Of a DNA stretch of 16,760 nucleotides, positions 9,525-16,760 are shown one piece after another. Every line of letters begins with the position of its first letter. Position 1 is the first letter of the stretch. A model generated the notes under the pieces. That model did not search any database and had not been told where the DNA came from. It worked only from the letters and a program-made list of their open reading frames with translations. A program made the translations under genes and the position numbers. Where the stretch lies: contig JACKQL020000279.1 in the NCBI GenBank assembly GCA_018296165.2, forward strand, positions 1-16,760, read 5' to 3'. Source of the stretch: Termitomyces sp. T153 (taxonomy: Eukaryota; Basidiomycota; Agaricomycetes; Agaricales; Lyophyllaceae).

Positions 9525-9573
9525 CTGTAGAACTCCGTCAGCCACCCCGAAGAAACAGGTTGATGCTGCTCAC
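9525..9573 (-). other. Predicted 49-nt intron in the C antisense gene
   Basis: On the - strand it begins GTGAGC, has a GCTGACGG branch-like motif near the 3' end and ends CTACAG. It is the same length as the intron in element A and lies at the same place and phase, after a 130-nt first exon. The sequences differ but the splice signals are kept. Confidence 0.7.
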
Positions 9574-9703
9574 GACTCTGGTATATTGCACCAGCTCGGT
9601 GCCAATGCTTGAACTCCTCCCCCTCACTGTCATACATGATCACCATGTCCACGTCTGAATTCAACGGAGCAGGGGAAGCAGCTGAATAACTGGGAGGGGA
9701 CAT

Positions 9704-9902
9704 GACAAAGAATTTGAGGGAGCCCCGGGGTACATCCAAGGCCTTTTAATTGATTAGGAAGAACCCCCTGATGCAGTGGCAGCCACACTTCAACTTCGCC
9801 TCCCACGTCACTTGCTGTGGATTGATCAATATTACTGGGCTTCAACTCTCATGCCCCACCGATCCCCAACCCGCCTCCCCGCATCTCAAGGGTCTCGATG
9901 CT
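9704..9902 (-). promoter_or_regulatory. Block upstream of the C antisense gene, shared with element A
   Basis: About 200 bp between the antisense ATG and the polypurine tract match 1118-1317 of element A in several patches. One is the TTTTAATTGATT patch at 9744-9755 (AATCAATTAAAA on the coding strand), about 40 nt before the ATG. It is a candidate antisense promoter or a cis element needed for replication. Confidence 0.35.
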
Positions 9903-9915
9903 GAAGGGGGGGTGA
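9903..9915 (+). other. Polypurine tract of element C
   Basis: GAAGGGGGGGTGA lies directly before TGTCATGAC of the 3' LTR, identical to the tract of element A. Confidence 0.88.
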
Positions 9916-11057
9916 TGTCATGACTCGTTCCCTGAAGCCCCATACACCACCTGACAAACCCCCGCTCCCCTGGAACCCCCCCCCCCCCTGACGCTTTGTC
10001 AAACTTCCCCAGCACTCCACGCCTACTCTGGCTAACTCCAGCACATTCTTGGCTAACTCCAATGGCCCCCTGGCCAACTCCGACGTCTTCCCTGCAGCCA
10101 CTGGCAATTCCCCTGGACTTTCTGAGCCCCTGGGACCACTCCCCCGCAGTGCCTGACCCCATTACATGTCATCAACCTGACACTCTGGCTTCCCCGACTT
10201 ACCTTGGAGTATCATGACAGCCTTGGAACGGACTGCGTCACAATTGATCCCATCAACATATCAATGTGGCCCGCCCTCTGATTGTAACCGACACCTGTTG
10301 ACTCCGTCAAGCTCTGCCAAGCCCTGCCACCACAGCCAACGTTCCCAGAGCTCTTCAGTAGTCAGTATATAAGACATAGAGTAGCTCCTCATACTCTAGT
10401 CTTGAGATTATCTACCTACCTTACCTGATGTGTTTCTGATTGTTTCTTCTTGTGTTTTGTGTCCTGTGTCTCATTTTCCTTACTCTCAGTCTCCCAGTCT
10501 TATCTCATTTCTGTTCCATTATCCTTTCGTTATCATTCCGTGTCTCTGCCTGAATCTATTCTCATTCTCATCTCGTCTTTGTCTTGTTTTGTTCAACTCC
10601 ATATTGCTCCATTTGACTCTGTCTATTGTGTTCAAGTCCTCTCGACTGTAATGTCCTCACAAACTCTGCAATTACAATTACGAACCTCCAACGCTTGTTA
10701 CCACCCCCGGACCCTGCTATACACTCGGCTCCAAACCCCATCAATCCCTGTTGATCCCCCATCAGAACTCCAGCTCCGCTCCTGTCATCCACATAGCCTC
10801 CGCCTCCTCCGCACCCGCAATACTCACACACGGACTTATGCCTGAACCCCGCCAAGTCTGTCCCCCTCCCCCGCAACCCGTCCTCTACTCCTCCGGACCT
10901 CCCTGGACTTGCTTGGATCAATCTTCCCTGGCTATCCTCACAAGTCCCCAGTGCTTGGAACACCTCCGAGTGCTTGGTTGTCAGTGCAGGGAATCACATT
11001 TGCCTAGTAAGGACTCGCCCAGGGTAGCTGAGCCCCCGTGGTCAGCAGAACCTGACG
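9916..11057 (+). repeat. 3' LTR of element C, 1142 bp
   Basis: It is a direct repeat of 5418-6554, starting TGTCATGAC and ending CCTGACG. It is followed by the CCTTT target duplication. Differences from the 5' LTR are mostly transitions plus a length change in the C run near 9975-9989. Confidence 0.92.
10366..10372 (+). promoter_or_regulatory. TATA box of the C 3' LTR
   Basis: TATATAA in the context GTCAGTATATAAGACATAG, the same as in the 5' LTR. In this copy it would point into the RT/RNase H remains of element B. Confidence 0.55.
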
Positions 11058-11062
11058 CCTTT
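11058..11062. repeat. Target-site duplication CCTTT, right of element C
   Basis: It matches 5413-5417. After it the RT reading resumes with HTMEVKYL, the expected continuation of KPEKCSF. Confidence 0.9.
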
Positions 11063-11866
11063 CACACAATGGAGGTCAAATACCTCAGGGTCATCATCGC
11101 CCCCAATGGCGTGCACATGGACCCTGCCAAGGTTGACACAATACTCAACTGGCCCCCACCACAGAATGTCAAGGAGGTACATTCATTCCTGGGGTTTGCT
11201 AACTTTTATCGCTGTTTCATCAACAACTACTCCGGAATTACCAAATCCCTCAACTGACTCATGTGGAAGGACACCCCTTGGGATTGGGACAGCAAGTGCC
11301 AGAGTGTATTCCTCCTCCTGAAGAAGGCCTTCACCTCCACCCCAGTCCTCCGCCATTTTGACCCCTCCCTGCCAATCATGCTTGAATGCAATGCCTCCAA
11401 TTACACTATCGCCAGGATACTCTTCCAGTTAGACTCTGGGGGCAAGGATCTCTGTCCCATCACCTTCTACACCTGGTTAATGATTCCCGTGAAACTCAAC
11501 TATGACATCTACAACAAAGAACTCCTCATGATTGTTGAAGCCTTCCATCAGTGGCGGGCCTACCTCAAGGAATCCCTGCACTGCATCCAAGTCTACTCTG
11601 ACCACAACAACCTGCAATACTTCACAACCATGAAACAGCTCAGCTGCCACCAAGCTCAATGGTCCAAAACCCTCTCAGAGTACAACTTCACCATCCACTA
11701 CCACCCCAGGAGACTCGGCGCAAAGCCCCATGCCCTCACTCAAAGGTCTGACATGTATCCAAAGAAGTCATTCAAAGCCAAACAGAATGCATTCAACCAT
11801 CAAGTGGTAATTCCCTCTGAACATCTACATGCCGTGCTAATTTTAAATGAAGAAGGAATCCTCTAG
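11063..11866 (+). pseudogene. pol: RT 3' end (thumb/connection) and RNase H of element B
   Basis: It continues the RT frame after element C. HTMEVKYLRVIIAPNGVHMD and VHSFLGFANFYRCFINNYSGI are the conserved end of gypsy RT. A TGA at 11255-11257 interrupts. The RNase H domain follows (about 11261-11760): ITFYTWLMIPVKLNYDIYNKE, QVYSDHNNLQYFT and the usual GAKPxALT end. The first catalytic Asp, expected in LECDAS, is Asn (LECNASN, AAT at 11390-11392), and the last reads His in KPHALT. RNase H degrades the RNA template during cDNA synthesis; this copy cannot be active. A TAG at 11864-11866 stops the frame, which reopens directly into integrase. Confidence 0.9.
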
Positions 11867-13312
11867 CAAATCAGGAATTCACCCCCAGACTCCTACTTCA
11901 CCCAGCACAACCCCCACAACAACCCTGATGAGTCGAGCACTGAGAACCCTTTTTCACTGTCTCCAGACCACTGCCTCCTGCTCTGGAGTGGACGAATTTA
12001 CACTCCAGACCACAAGTCCATCCACCTCAACATACTCTGGCAACACCACAACCACAAGCTCTGGGGGCACCCAGGAATTCATAAGACCCTTCAACTCATC
12101 TCCTGGACTTACTTTTGGCCAGGAATGAAGAAGGACATCACACAATACATAAGGGCCTGCGAACCTTGTCTCCAGGCCAAGGTACCCTGCCACTACCCCC
12201 ACAAATTATTGAAACCCCTCCCTGTTGGCTGCCACCCCTAGTCCTCCCTATTGATGGATCATATTGTTGAACTCCCCAACTCTGAAGGTTTCAACATGAT
12301 CCTTGTCATCGTTTGCTGCCTCATCAAACAAGCCCTCTTCATCCCCTGCCACACCACCGACAATGCTCTGGAGTTTGCCAAACTGTTCCTTGAGCATGTA
12401 TTCTCCAAGCATGGACTACCAGATGACATTGTCTCCAACTGCAGACCCCTGTTTGTATCCCACTTTTGGCAATTGCTATGCAAGGCGCTCAAAATCAAAA
12501 CCAGCCTCTCCACTGCCTATCACCCAGAGACCAACAGACAAATAGAACAAGTAAACCAGATGCTGGAGCAGTATCTCTGCCTATACATTAACTATTTACA
12601 GAATGACTGGCATGCAGAACTCCCCCTTGCCAAATTTACCTACAACAACATGCCCCACTCTGCCACCAGAGTCTCCCCCTTCTACACCAACAAAGGCTAC
12701 AACCCCCAACTCACCCTATCCTTGAAAGACATCCCCTCCCACATCACCCACAAGGTTGCTGAGGACCTCCGATCCCTTCACCAGTTTCTCTGGGATGAGA
12801 TAAACACTGCCAATCAAGCCTACTCCAAACATGCCAATGCCTGACATGACCCTACCCCTGACTGGCCCCCTGGCACCTTGGTTTGGCTCAATTGACACAA
12901 CCTCAAGACCCAGAGGCCCTCCATCAAACTAGACCACAAATGTTTTGGTCCTTTCAAAGTCCTCTGGAAAGTCTCCATGCATGCCTACAAACTCAACCTA
13001 CCTCTGGGCTTGAAAGGCCTCTACCCTGTGTTCCACATTCAACTCCTCAAAAAACATGCCCCAGACCCCTTCCCCAGCTAACGCCCTGACCAACCACCCC
13101 CTGTCAAAGTCAAACATGAGTACCACTACAAGGTCGACCAAATCCTTGACTCCCACATGGTCCATGGGTGACTCCAGTACTTAGTCTTCTGGAAGGGCTA
13201 TGGACCTGAGGACAACACATGGGAACTCCAAAAAAATCTTGACGGAGCTCCCAATGAACTATGGGACTTCTATCAACAACACCCCACCAAGCTCCGGGAC
13301 CCCTGGGACTAG
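11867..13312 (+). pseudogene. pol: Integrase with C-terminal chromodomain of element B (with stops)
   Basis: The same frame as RNase H runs to TAG 13310-13312, interrupted by stops at 12239, 12842, 12893, 13079 and 13169. The HHCC zinc-binding domain shows His residues near 12044-12070 (GHPGIHKT) and ACEPC (Cys 12158 and 12167). The core has Asp in MDHIVELP (12257-12259), Asn in place of the second Asp (IVSNCRPLF, 12437-12439) and Glu (12545-12547), with the expected 35 residues between the last two. VFHIQLLKKHAPDPF leads to a chromodomain (about 13118-13289): [30 protein letters not shown]. Integrase inserts the cDNA; chromodomains of this type direct chromoviruses to methylated-histone heterochromatin. 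The mutated Asp and the stops make it inactive. Confidence 0.92.
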
Positions 13313-13535
13313 CAAGTACAGATGGCATCAGTGGGCGTAACCCCCGCCTCTGGATTCACCAGGGATTCAACTCCCATGAGTACCCCCTATGTGTTTTGTT
13401 TACTCCTCCTCACTTAACACTAAAAAGAGTCACTTATCCAGGCCGAATGTCCAGAAGCAGCTGTATACCAATATTATACAATGTTACAGAGGTACAACAG
13501 GCTTGGAGCACAAGAAGACCAGTCCAAGAAAGCCC
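13313..13535. other. Short non-coding gap between the convergent pol and antisense genes in B
   Basis: About 220 bp separate the pol stop (+ strand) from the antisense stop (- strand), so the two genes meet tail to tail. No convincing frame or defined poly(A) signal was seen. Confidence 0.4.
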
Positions 13536-14239
13536 CTACTCCTCCTCCCCCTCCGACTCCACCTCCACTATCCTCCCCACCAGATCCACCTCCAGTTGTG
13601 CTACTACTATTGCCAGAATTTCAGGATGCCCTGAGAGCAGCTCCACTACATCCATTGCCACCTCCCACCATGCTCCAGGATCTGCCATCGCCCTCTGCTA
13701 ATGCCCCACCAGCAGATGCCCCATCTGTGTGACCCCCTGCCCCAACTCCAGTGGGAGATTCCTGGGCATCCTTGCCAACCTGTTGTGGATGGACCTCAGT
13801 GCCACTGACACTCTGTTGAGGAGGATGCGGTGCTCCCTGGCCCAGATGTCCTTATCCCTACATGCCAAGTCCCATTCCCTCTAAGCCCCATTCAGCTTCC
13901 TCCAAAACCTGTCCCTCTCCTCCCCCATCCTACAAGCTTCCTCCCCATGTGTGGCCAACAACTGCTCCAACTCCTCCATCCAACACCACAGGAAAGCCTC
14001 AGTGGCTGACCATGATCCTCCCACAGACTGCTTGACCAAGGCCCCGGAGATTGGGGAATACACTGTGGGACATGGAGGGCCCACCATTGCTGGCTCCTCC
14101 CATGCCCACTTGCTAGGCCCTGCCTCCAGCAAGGGGGATGCCCTCCACTTACCCTTGTTGTGCATTGTGGGGGCCCCCTCCCTCTGCCCACCCTGCAGGG
14201 GCCCAACTTTCATTGGGGGCTGCCCCACACCAACTCCTC
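13536..14239 (-). pseudogene. Antisense accessory gene of element B, 3' part (its 5' part cut off by the A LTR)
   Basis: One - strand frame runs from the LTR junction (14239) to TAG at 13538-13536 with no frameshift. It has only two internal stops, TAG at 13883-13881 and 13700-13698, both possible CAG to TAG changes. It includes KWRASPLLEAGPSK (compare KCRASPSLGAGPSK in A), a helical stretch MEELEQLLATHGEEACRMGE, then REHRILLNRVSVALRSIHNR and PLELGQGV, and the block PGAWWEVAMDVVELL (PGSWWEVAADVGEAL in A). The end is acidic (VEVESEGEEE). This copy shows how the protein ends, which A and C do not. It has a shorter central coil than A. Whether it had the zinc cluster is unknown, since that part is missing. 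Confidence 0.65.
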
Positions 14240-15430
14240 TGTCAGGTTCTGCTGACCCTGGGAGCTCAGCTGCACTGGGCAAGTCCTTACTAGGCAGGTG
14301 TGATCCCCTTGCACTGGCAACTGGACACTCGAAAGTGTTTGGGACGCTGATTGCTTGTGCAAATAGTCGGTGGGATGTGATCCAAACAGGTCTGGGGAGG
14401 TCCAGAGAAGTCGGATTGCGAGGAAATGGGACGGGCTTGGCAGGGTTCAGGCAGAAGACCGTATGGGAGATTTGCAGATGCAAAGGGGTAGGAGGCTACT
14501 CAATCAATGGGAGCGGAGCCGGGGTTTGATGGAAGATCAATTGGGGTTGATGGAGTCCGGAACTGAGCGAAGAGTGAGGTTTGGATCTGGTGAAAGAGTG
14601 TTGGGGTTTGTAATTGTAATCGCGGAGTTTGTGAGGTCGTTAAGGTTGAGGAAGACTTGGGCACAATGGCTGGACAGAGTCACCAAGACAGCGTCAGACA
14701 AAATGAAATGGAGTTGAGATGGAACAAGAATAGATTTGAATGGAGATACGAAACAATAACGAGAATGATAACAAAATGGAGACAAGACAAGACTGGGAGA
14801 CTGAGATAAAGACCAGGAGACTGAGAGAAGACCGGGAGACTGAGAGTAAGGAAAACAAGACATGGAACATGGGACACAAGAAAGAAAACAATCAGACCAT
14901 AGGTAACGTAACAATAGGTAGGTAATATCAAGACTAGAGTATGAAGAGCTACTCGACATCTTATATACTGACTACTGGAGAACTTTGGAGTATGTCGGCT
15001 GTGACGGCGGGGCTTGGCGGAGCTCGATGGAGTTGGTGGGTGTCTGTTGTGATCAAGGGTTGGGCCACGTTGATATGTTGATGGGATCATTTGGGAATGC
15101 AGGTCGCCCCGAGGTTATCGTGATACTCTGGAATGGGTCAGAGGAGCCAGGGTGTTGAGTTGATGATGGGTGGCAAAGATCAGGAACAGCAGGGGTGGTT
15201 CTTGGGGTTTGGGAGATCCAGGGTAAGTGTCAGTGGCTGCGGGGAAGGTGTCAAAGTTGGCCAGGGGGCCGTTGGAGTTAGCCAGGGAGGCGTTGGAGTT
15301 AGCTGAGGTTGCGTTGGGGCTAATCAAAATAGGCGCGGGGCATGGGCAGAAGTTTGGCGGAGCGTCGGGGGTTTTGAGGAATGGGAGGTTGCTGGACGAT
15401 GTGCGGGGGTCCAGGGGATGGGTCGTGACA
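14240..15430 (-). repeat. 3' LTR of element A (right), 1191 bp, inverted
   Basis: Reading on the - strand it begins TGTCA at 15430 and ends TGACA at 14240, exactly the length of the left LTR. The three tandem units lie at about 14788-14846. Confidence 0.9.
14961..14967 (-). promoter_or_regulatory. TATA box of the A LTR (right)
   Basis: TATATAA on the - strand, the mirror of 1794-1800. It would direct transcription leftward into the 3' end of element B. Confidence 0.6.
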
Positions 15431-15443
15431 TCACCCCCCCTTC
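15431..15443 (-). other. Polypurine tract of element A (right)
   Basis: Mirror of 1318-1330: on the - strand GAAGGGGGGGTGA directly precedes the LTR. Confidence 0.82.
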
Positions 15444-15643
15444 AGCATCGAGACCCTTCGAGACACGGGGAGCAGGACGGGAATTGGCAGGGGCATGGGA
15501 GTCAAAGCCAAGCAATATTGATCAGTCCGCAGCGAGTGATAGCAGCGTGGGAGACAAAGTCAAAGCGCGGCCGCCGCTTTGTCAGGGTTCTCTTCAATCA
15601 ATTAAAAGCCTTGGACGTACCCCGGGATTTCCCAAATTTTGTC
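15444..15643 (+). promoter_or_regulatory. Block upstream of the right antisense gene copy
   Basis: Mirror of 1118-1317. On the coding strand CAATCAATTAAAAG lies near 15594-15607, about 40 nt before the ATG at 15644. It is a candidate core promoter only. Confidence 0.35.
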
Positions 15644-16760
15644 ATGTCTTCCCCCAGCATTCCAGTAGTCTCCCCTGCTCTGTTGCCTTCTGATTTGGAT
15701 GAGGTGGTGGTGTATGACAGTGGGGGGGAGGAGTTTGAGCGTTGGCACTGTGTTAGTGCCAGGGACCGGAGTCGTAAGTGGTGTTGACTTGTCTTCTTGG
15801 ATGACTGACGGGGTTGTTGTAGAGTCGTCCGTGGTGGTGGTGGTGGATTTTCCGGGGGTCCCAAAGCGGACCAAGTTTCATCCCGCGTTGCCAAAGGAGG
15901 GGAGCATGGGGCGGTCTGCGGGGAAGGTGGGGTTTTTGCGGGGTGGTCAGGGAAAGGGGGCGTCCTCAGTGGTGATGCATGGGAAGTGCCGAGCCTCCCC
16001 ATCCTTGGGGGCGGGACCCAGCAAGAGGCCACGTGGGCGCGAGCTGTCAGCAGGGCCTCCGGAGTCTCTCCTCTTTTCTCCTACCCCGGGTGTTCCCTTG
16101 GAATGATCGTTGAGTCCCCCTGCGCCTATTCCTTTGATCACGGAGGTCTTCCTTCGCAAGCAGGTGGAGGTTTTGACAACATCGTTGGCAGCATGGGAGG
16201 GTGAGCTCTGATGGGCAAGGGAGGATTGTGACGCAGCGTGGACAGAGAAAGAGGCGATGGAGCGGGAAAGGAACACATCGGTGCATGTGGCGACGGAGCG
16301 AGCATTAGAGGTGCAGGGTTTGCGGGAGTGTCTGACGCAGATGGAGGGGCAGCCCATGGGGGAAGCGGAGGGGGGGGGGATGCGCTGTGGGCGGAGCTGG
16401 AGGCAGTGAGGCAGAGGGAGGATTGGTTGGCCAACGAGGCCGCTTTGGGGCACATGGGGATCCTCTGTGAGTTGTCTCCATTCCTCCGTTCGTTACTGAT
16501 GGTTCATTTCCTGGGGTTAGGCTGGGTGCGGGAGCATCGGGTCCTCTTGGACAGTGCCTCCACAGCGTTTGCATCAATTCAGGACAGGTTGATGCAGGGG
16601 TCCATGGTTCAGCCCCCGGAGTTGCAGCAGGGGATGGCGCGATTGGAGAGGTTGCTGGCGGGGCATTGGCAATGCAATGCGGTGGCCCCAGGGTCATGGT
16701 GGGAGGTGGCGGCTGACGTGGGGGAGGCATTGCTGGGGTTGGCAGAGGTCTTGGCGGTAG
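15644..16760 (+). pseudogene. Antisense accessory gene of element A, right copy (spliced, degenerate, runs off the window)
   Basis: Exon 1 (15644-15773) encodes MSSPSIPVVSPALLPSDLD then VVVYDSGGEEFERW. ATG 15644 was chosen because the C copy starts at the same place. After the intron, exon 2 opens with a Val run from a GTG repeat and PGVPKRTKFHPALP, then a Gly/Ser-rich basic stretch with KCRASPSLGAGPSKRPRGRE. TGA stops follow at 16104 and 16209. Next comes a Glu/Arg-rich likely coiled coil (TEKEAMERERN, VQGLRECLTQMEG). A 10-G run (16370-16379) shifts the frame, which is then open to the window end: LWAELEAVRQREDWLANEAA, WVREHRVLLDSAST, PPELQQGMARLERLLAGH, PGSWWEVAADVGEAL. Compared with C it lacks about 400 bp holding the zinc cluster. 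No annotated family is recognised with certainty; a nuclear regulator is one possibility. Confidence 0.68.
15774..15822 (+). other. Predicted 49-nt intron in the antisense gene (A right)
   Basis: GTAAGT at the 5' end, CTGAC at about 15804-15809, TTGTAG at the 3' end. Splicing joins 15773 to 15823 within one codon and passes from the exon 1 frame, which otherwise ends at TGA 15785-15787, into the long exon 2 frame. Confidence 0.72.

Larger units (their letters stand above)
8513..9703 (-). pseudogene. Antisense accessory gene of element C: spliced, with a Zn(II)2Cys6 motif (degenerate)
   Basis: Exon 1 (9703-9574, 130 nt) starts MSPPSYSAAS and contains YDSEGEEFKHW, matching element A. The intron is 9573-9525. 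Exon 2 gives a segment ending RRAKFHLAVP (compare KRTKFHPALP in A), then VEVTAEEFARALAQAWGLP. After a frameshift near 9300-9325 comes a cysteine cluster (9265-9155), then WDKDWVRSQLGEAQ, a basic stretch with RASPPLGAGPSKRP, and TEVFLCKWVEVL, the start of the coiled-coil region of the A copy. Homology fades below about 8744. Stops: TGA at 9456-9454, 9414-9412, 9306-9304 and 9136-9134. The cluster, basic stretch and coil resemble a fungal zinc-cluster DNA-binding protein, but that role is inference. The conserved C-terminal block of A and B is missing. Confidence 0.65.
5418..11057 (+). mobile_element. Nested LTR retrotransposon C, 5.64 kb, non-autonomous
   Basis: It is bounded by direct LTRs (5418-6554 and 9916-11057) and flanked by CCTTT on both sides. 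The internal part (6555-9915, 3361 bp) has no recognisable gag core, RT, RNase H or integrase, so C could not move without help. It does keep the polypurine tract and a degenerate antisense accessory gene with its intron. The LTRs differ by a few dozen mainly transition changes (about 97% identical by eye), so the insertion is not recent but is younger than B. The 3' LTR ends TGACG where TGACA is expected. Confidence 0.9.
2522..14239 (+). mobile_element. Old Ty3/gypsy chromovirus B, truncated at both ends and interrupted by element C
   Basis: The order is gag, CCHC knuckle, two retropepsin-like domains, RT, RNase H, integrase, chromodomain, then an antisense gene. B's own LTRs are not in the window: the left end begins inside gag directly after the A LTR, and the right end stops in the antisense gene directly against the inverted A LTR. 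The 5.6-kb element C sits in the RT region. Stops are frequent, many look like CGA to TGA, and several Asp codons have become Asn where CpG to CpA explains the change. B is therefore an inactive, CpG-decayed relic. Confidence 0.9.
14240..16760 (-). mobile_element. 3' end of LTR retrotransposon A, right copy in inverted orientation
   Basis: Reverse complement of 1-2521, with the LTR end facing inward. Together with the left copy it makes a 2521-bp inverted repeat at the window ends. It abuts B's truncated antisense gene; TCCTC (14235-14239) would be the target duplication if this is a simple insertion. The strand composition flips here: the + strand is C-rich to the left and G-rich from this point on. 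The innermost 101 bp differ from the left copy at five sites, and at several of these the right copy has lost a CpG. Confidence 0.88.

Noticed and set aside
13536..14239. Idea that B's antisense gene is better preserved than its sense pol, showing stronger selection
   Set aside because: Two stops in about 234 codons is close to seven stops in about 750 codons of pol after element C, so the density gives no support. Only the absence of frameshifts is notable.
15227..15787. 186-codon + strand open frame starting in the LTR
   Set aside because: Only its last 48 codons, from ATG 15644, match the conserved antisense start; the first part crosses the LTR and polypurine tract and is not conserved in C.
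1..16760. A large DNA transposon (Maverick- or Starship-like) with 2.5-kb terminal inverted repeats
   Set aside because: The arms are inward-facing 3' ends of an LTR element (polypurine tract plus TG...CA LTR), and the content between them is gag-pol and a nested LTR element. No DNA transposase, polymerase B or tyrosine recombinase was seen, and the outer ends cut through the middle of a gene.

Overview
The window looks like repeat-rich genomic DNA of a basidiomycete fungus, probably an Agaricomycete. The evidence is a Ty3/gypsy chromovirus gag-pol with a C-terminal chromodomain and 49-nt introns of fungal type. No ordinary host gene, rRNA, tRNA or prokaryotic signal was seen. Species cannot be told from the sequence.

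Layout: (i) 1-2521 is the 3' end of an LTR retrotransposon, element A, in + orientation: internal sequence, polypurine tract, 1191-bp LTR. (ii) 2522-14239 is an old gypsy element B in + orientation. It has gag (CCHC knuckle), two tandem retropepsin-like domains, RT, RNase H, integrase and chromodomain, then an antisense gene. It is cut on both sides by A copies. (iii) 5418-11057 is a second LTR element, C (5.6 kb, LTRs about 1.14 kb), inserted inside B's RT with a 5-bp target duplication CCTTT. Removing C and one CCTTT rejoins B's frame exactly. (iv) 14240-16760 is a second copy of the A end in - orientation, so the window starts and ends in a 2521-bp inverted repeat. The arms match perfectly for 2420 bp and then differ at 5 of the innermost 101 bp, all by transitions.

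B is heavily decayed by changes that look like CpG to TpG/CpA. These hit catalytic residues: RT YLDD is YLDN, the second integrase Asp is Asn, the RNase H Asp is Asn, and one protease Asp is Asn. Judged by nesting and decay, B is oldest and C is younger; A is also younger than B.

The most interesting content is a gene on the opposite strand, between pol and the 3' LTR. It is recognisable in all three elements (four places). In A and C it has a 130-nt first exon and a 49-nt intron at the same position and phase. The C copy carries a perfect Zn(II)2Cys6 cysteine pattern. A and B copies share a basic Ser/Pro segment, a coiled-coil-like stretch and a C-terminal block around PG(S/A)WWEVA. All copies here are pseudogenes, but together they outline a spliced, antisense-encoded, possibly DNA-binding protein carried by a fungal retrotransposon. 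In C nearly all of sense gag-pol is gone, while this gene and the LTRs remain.
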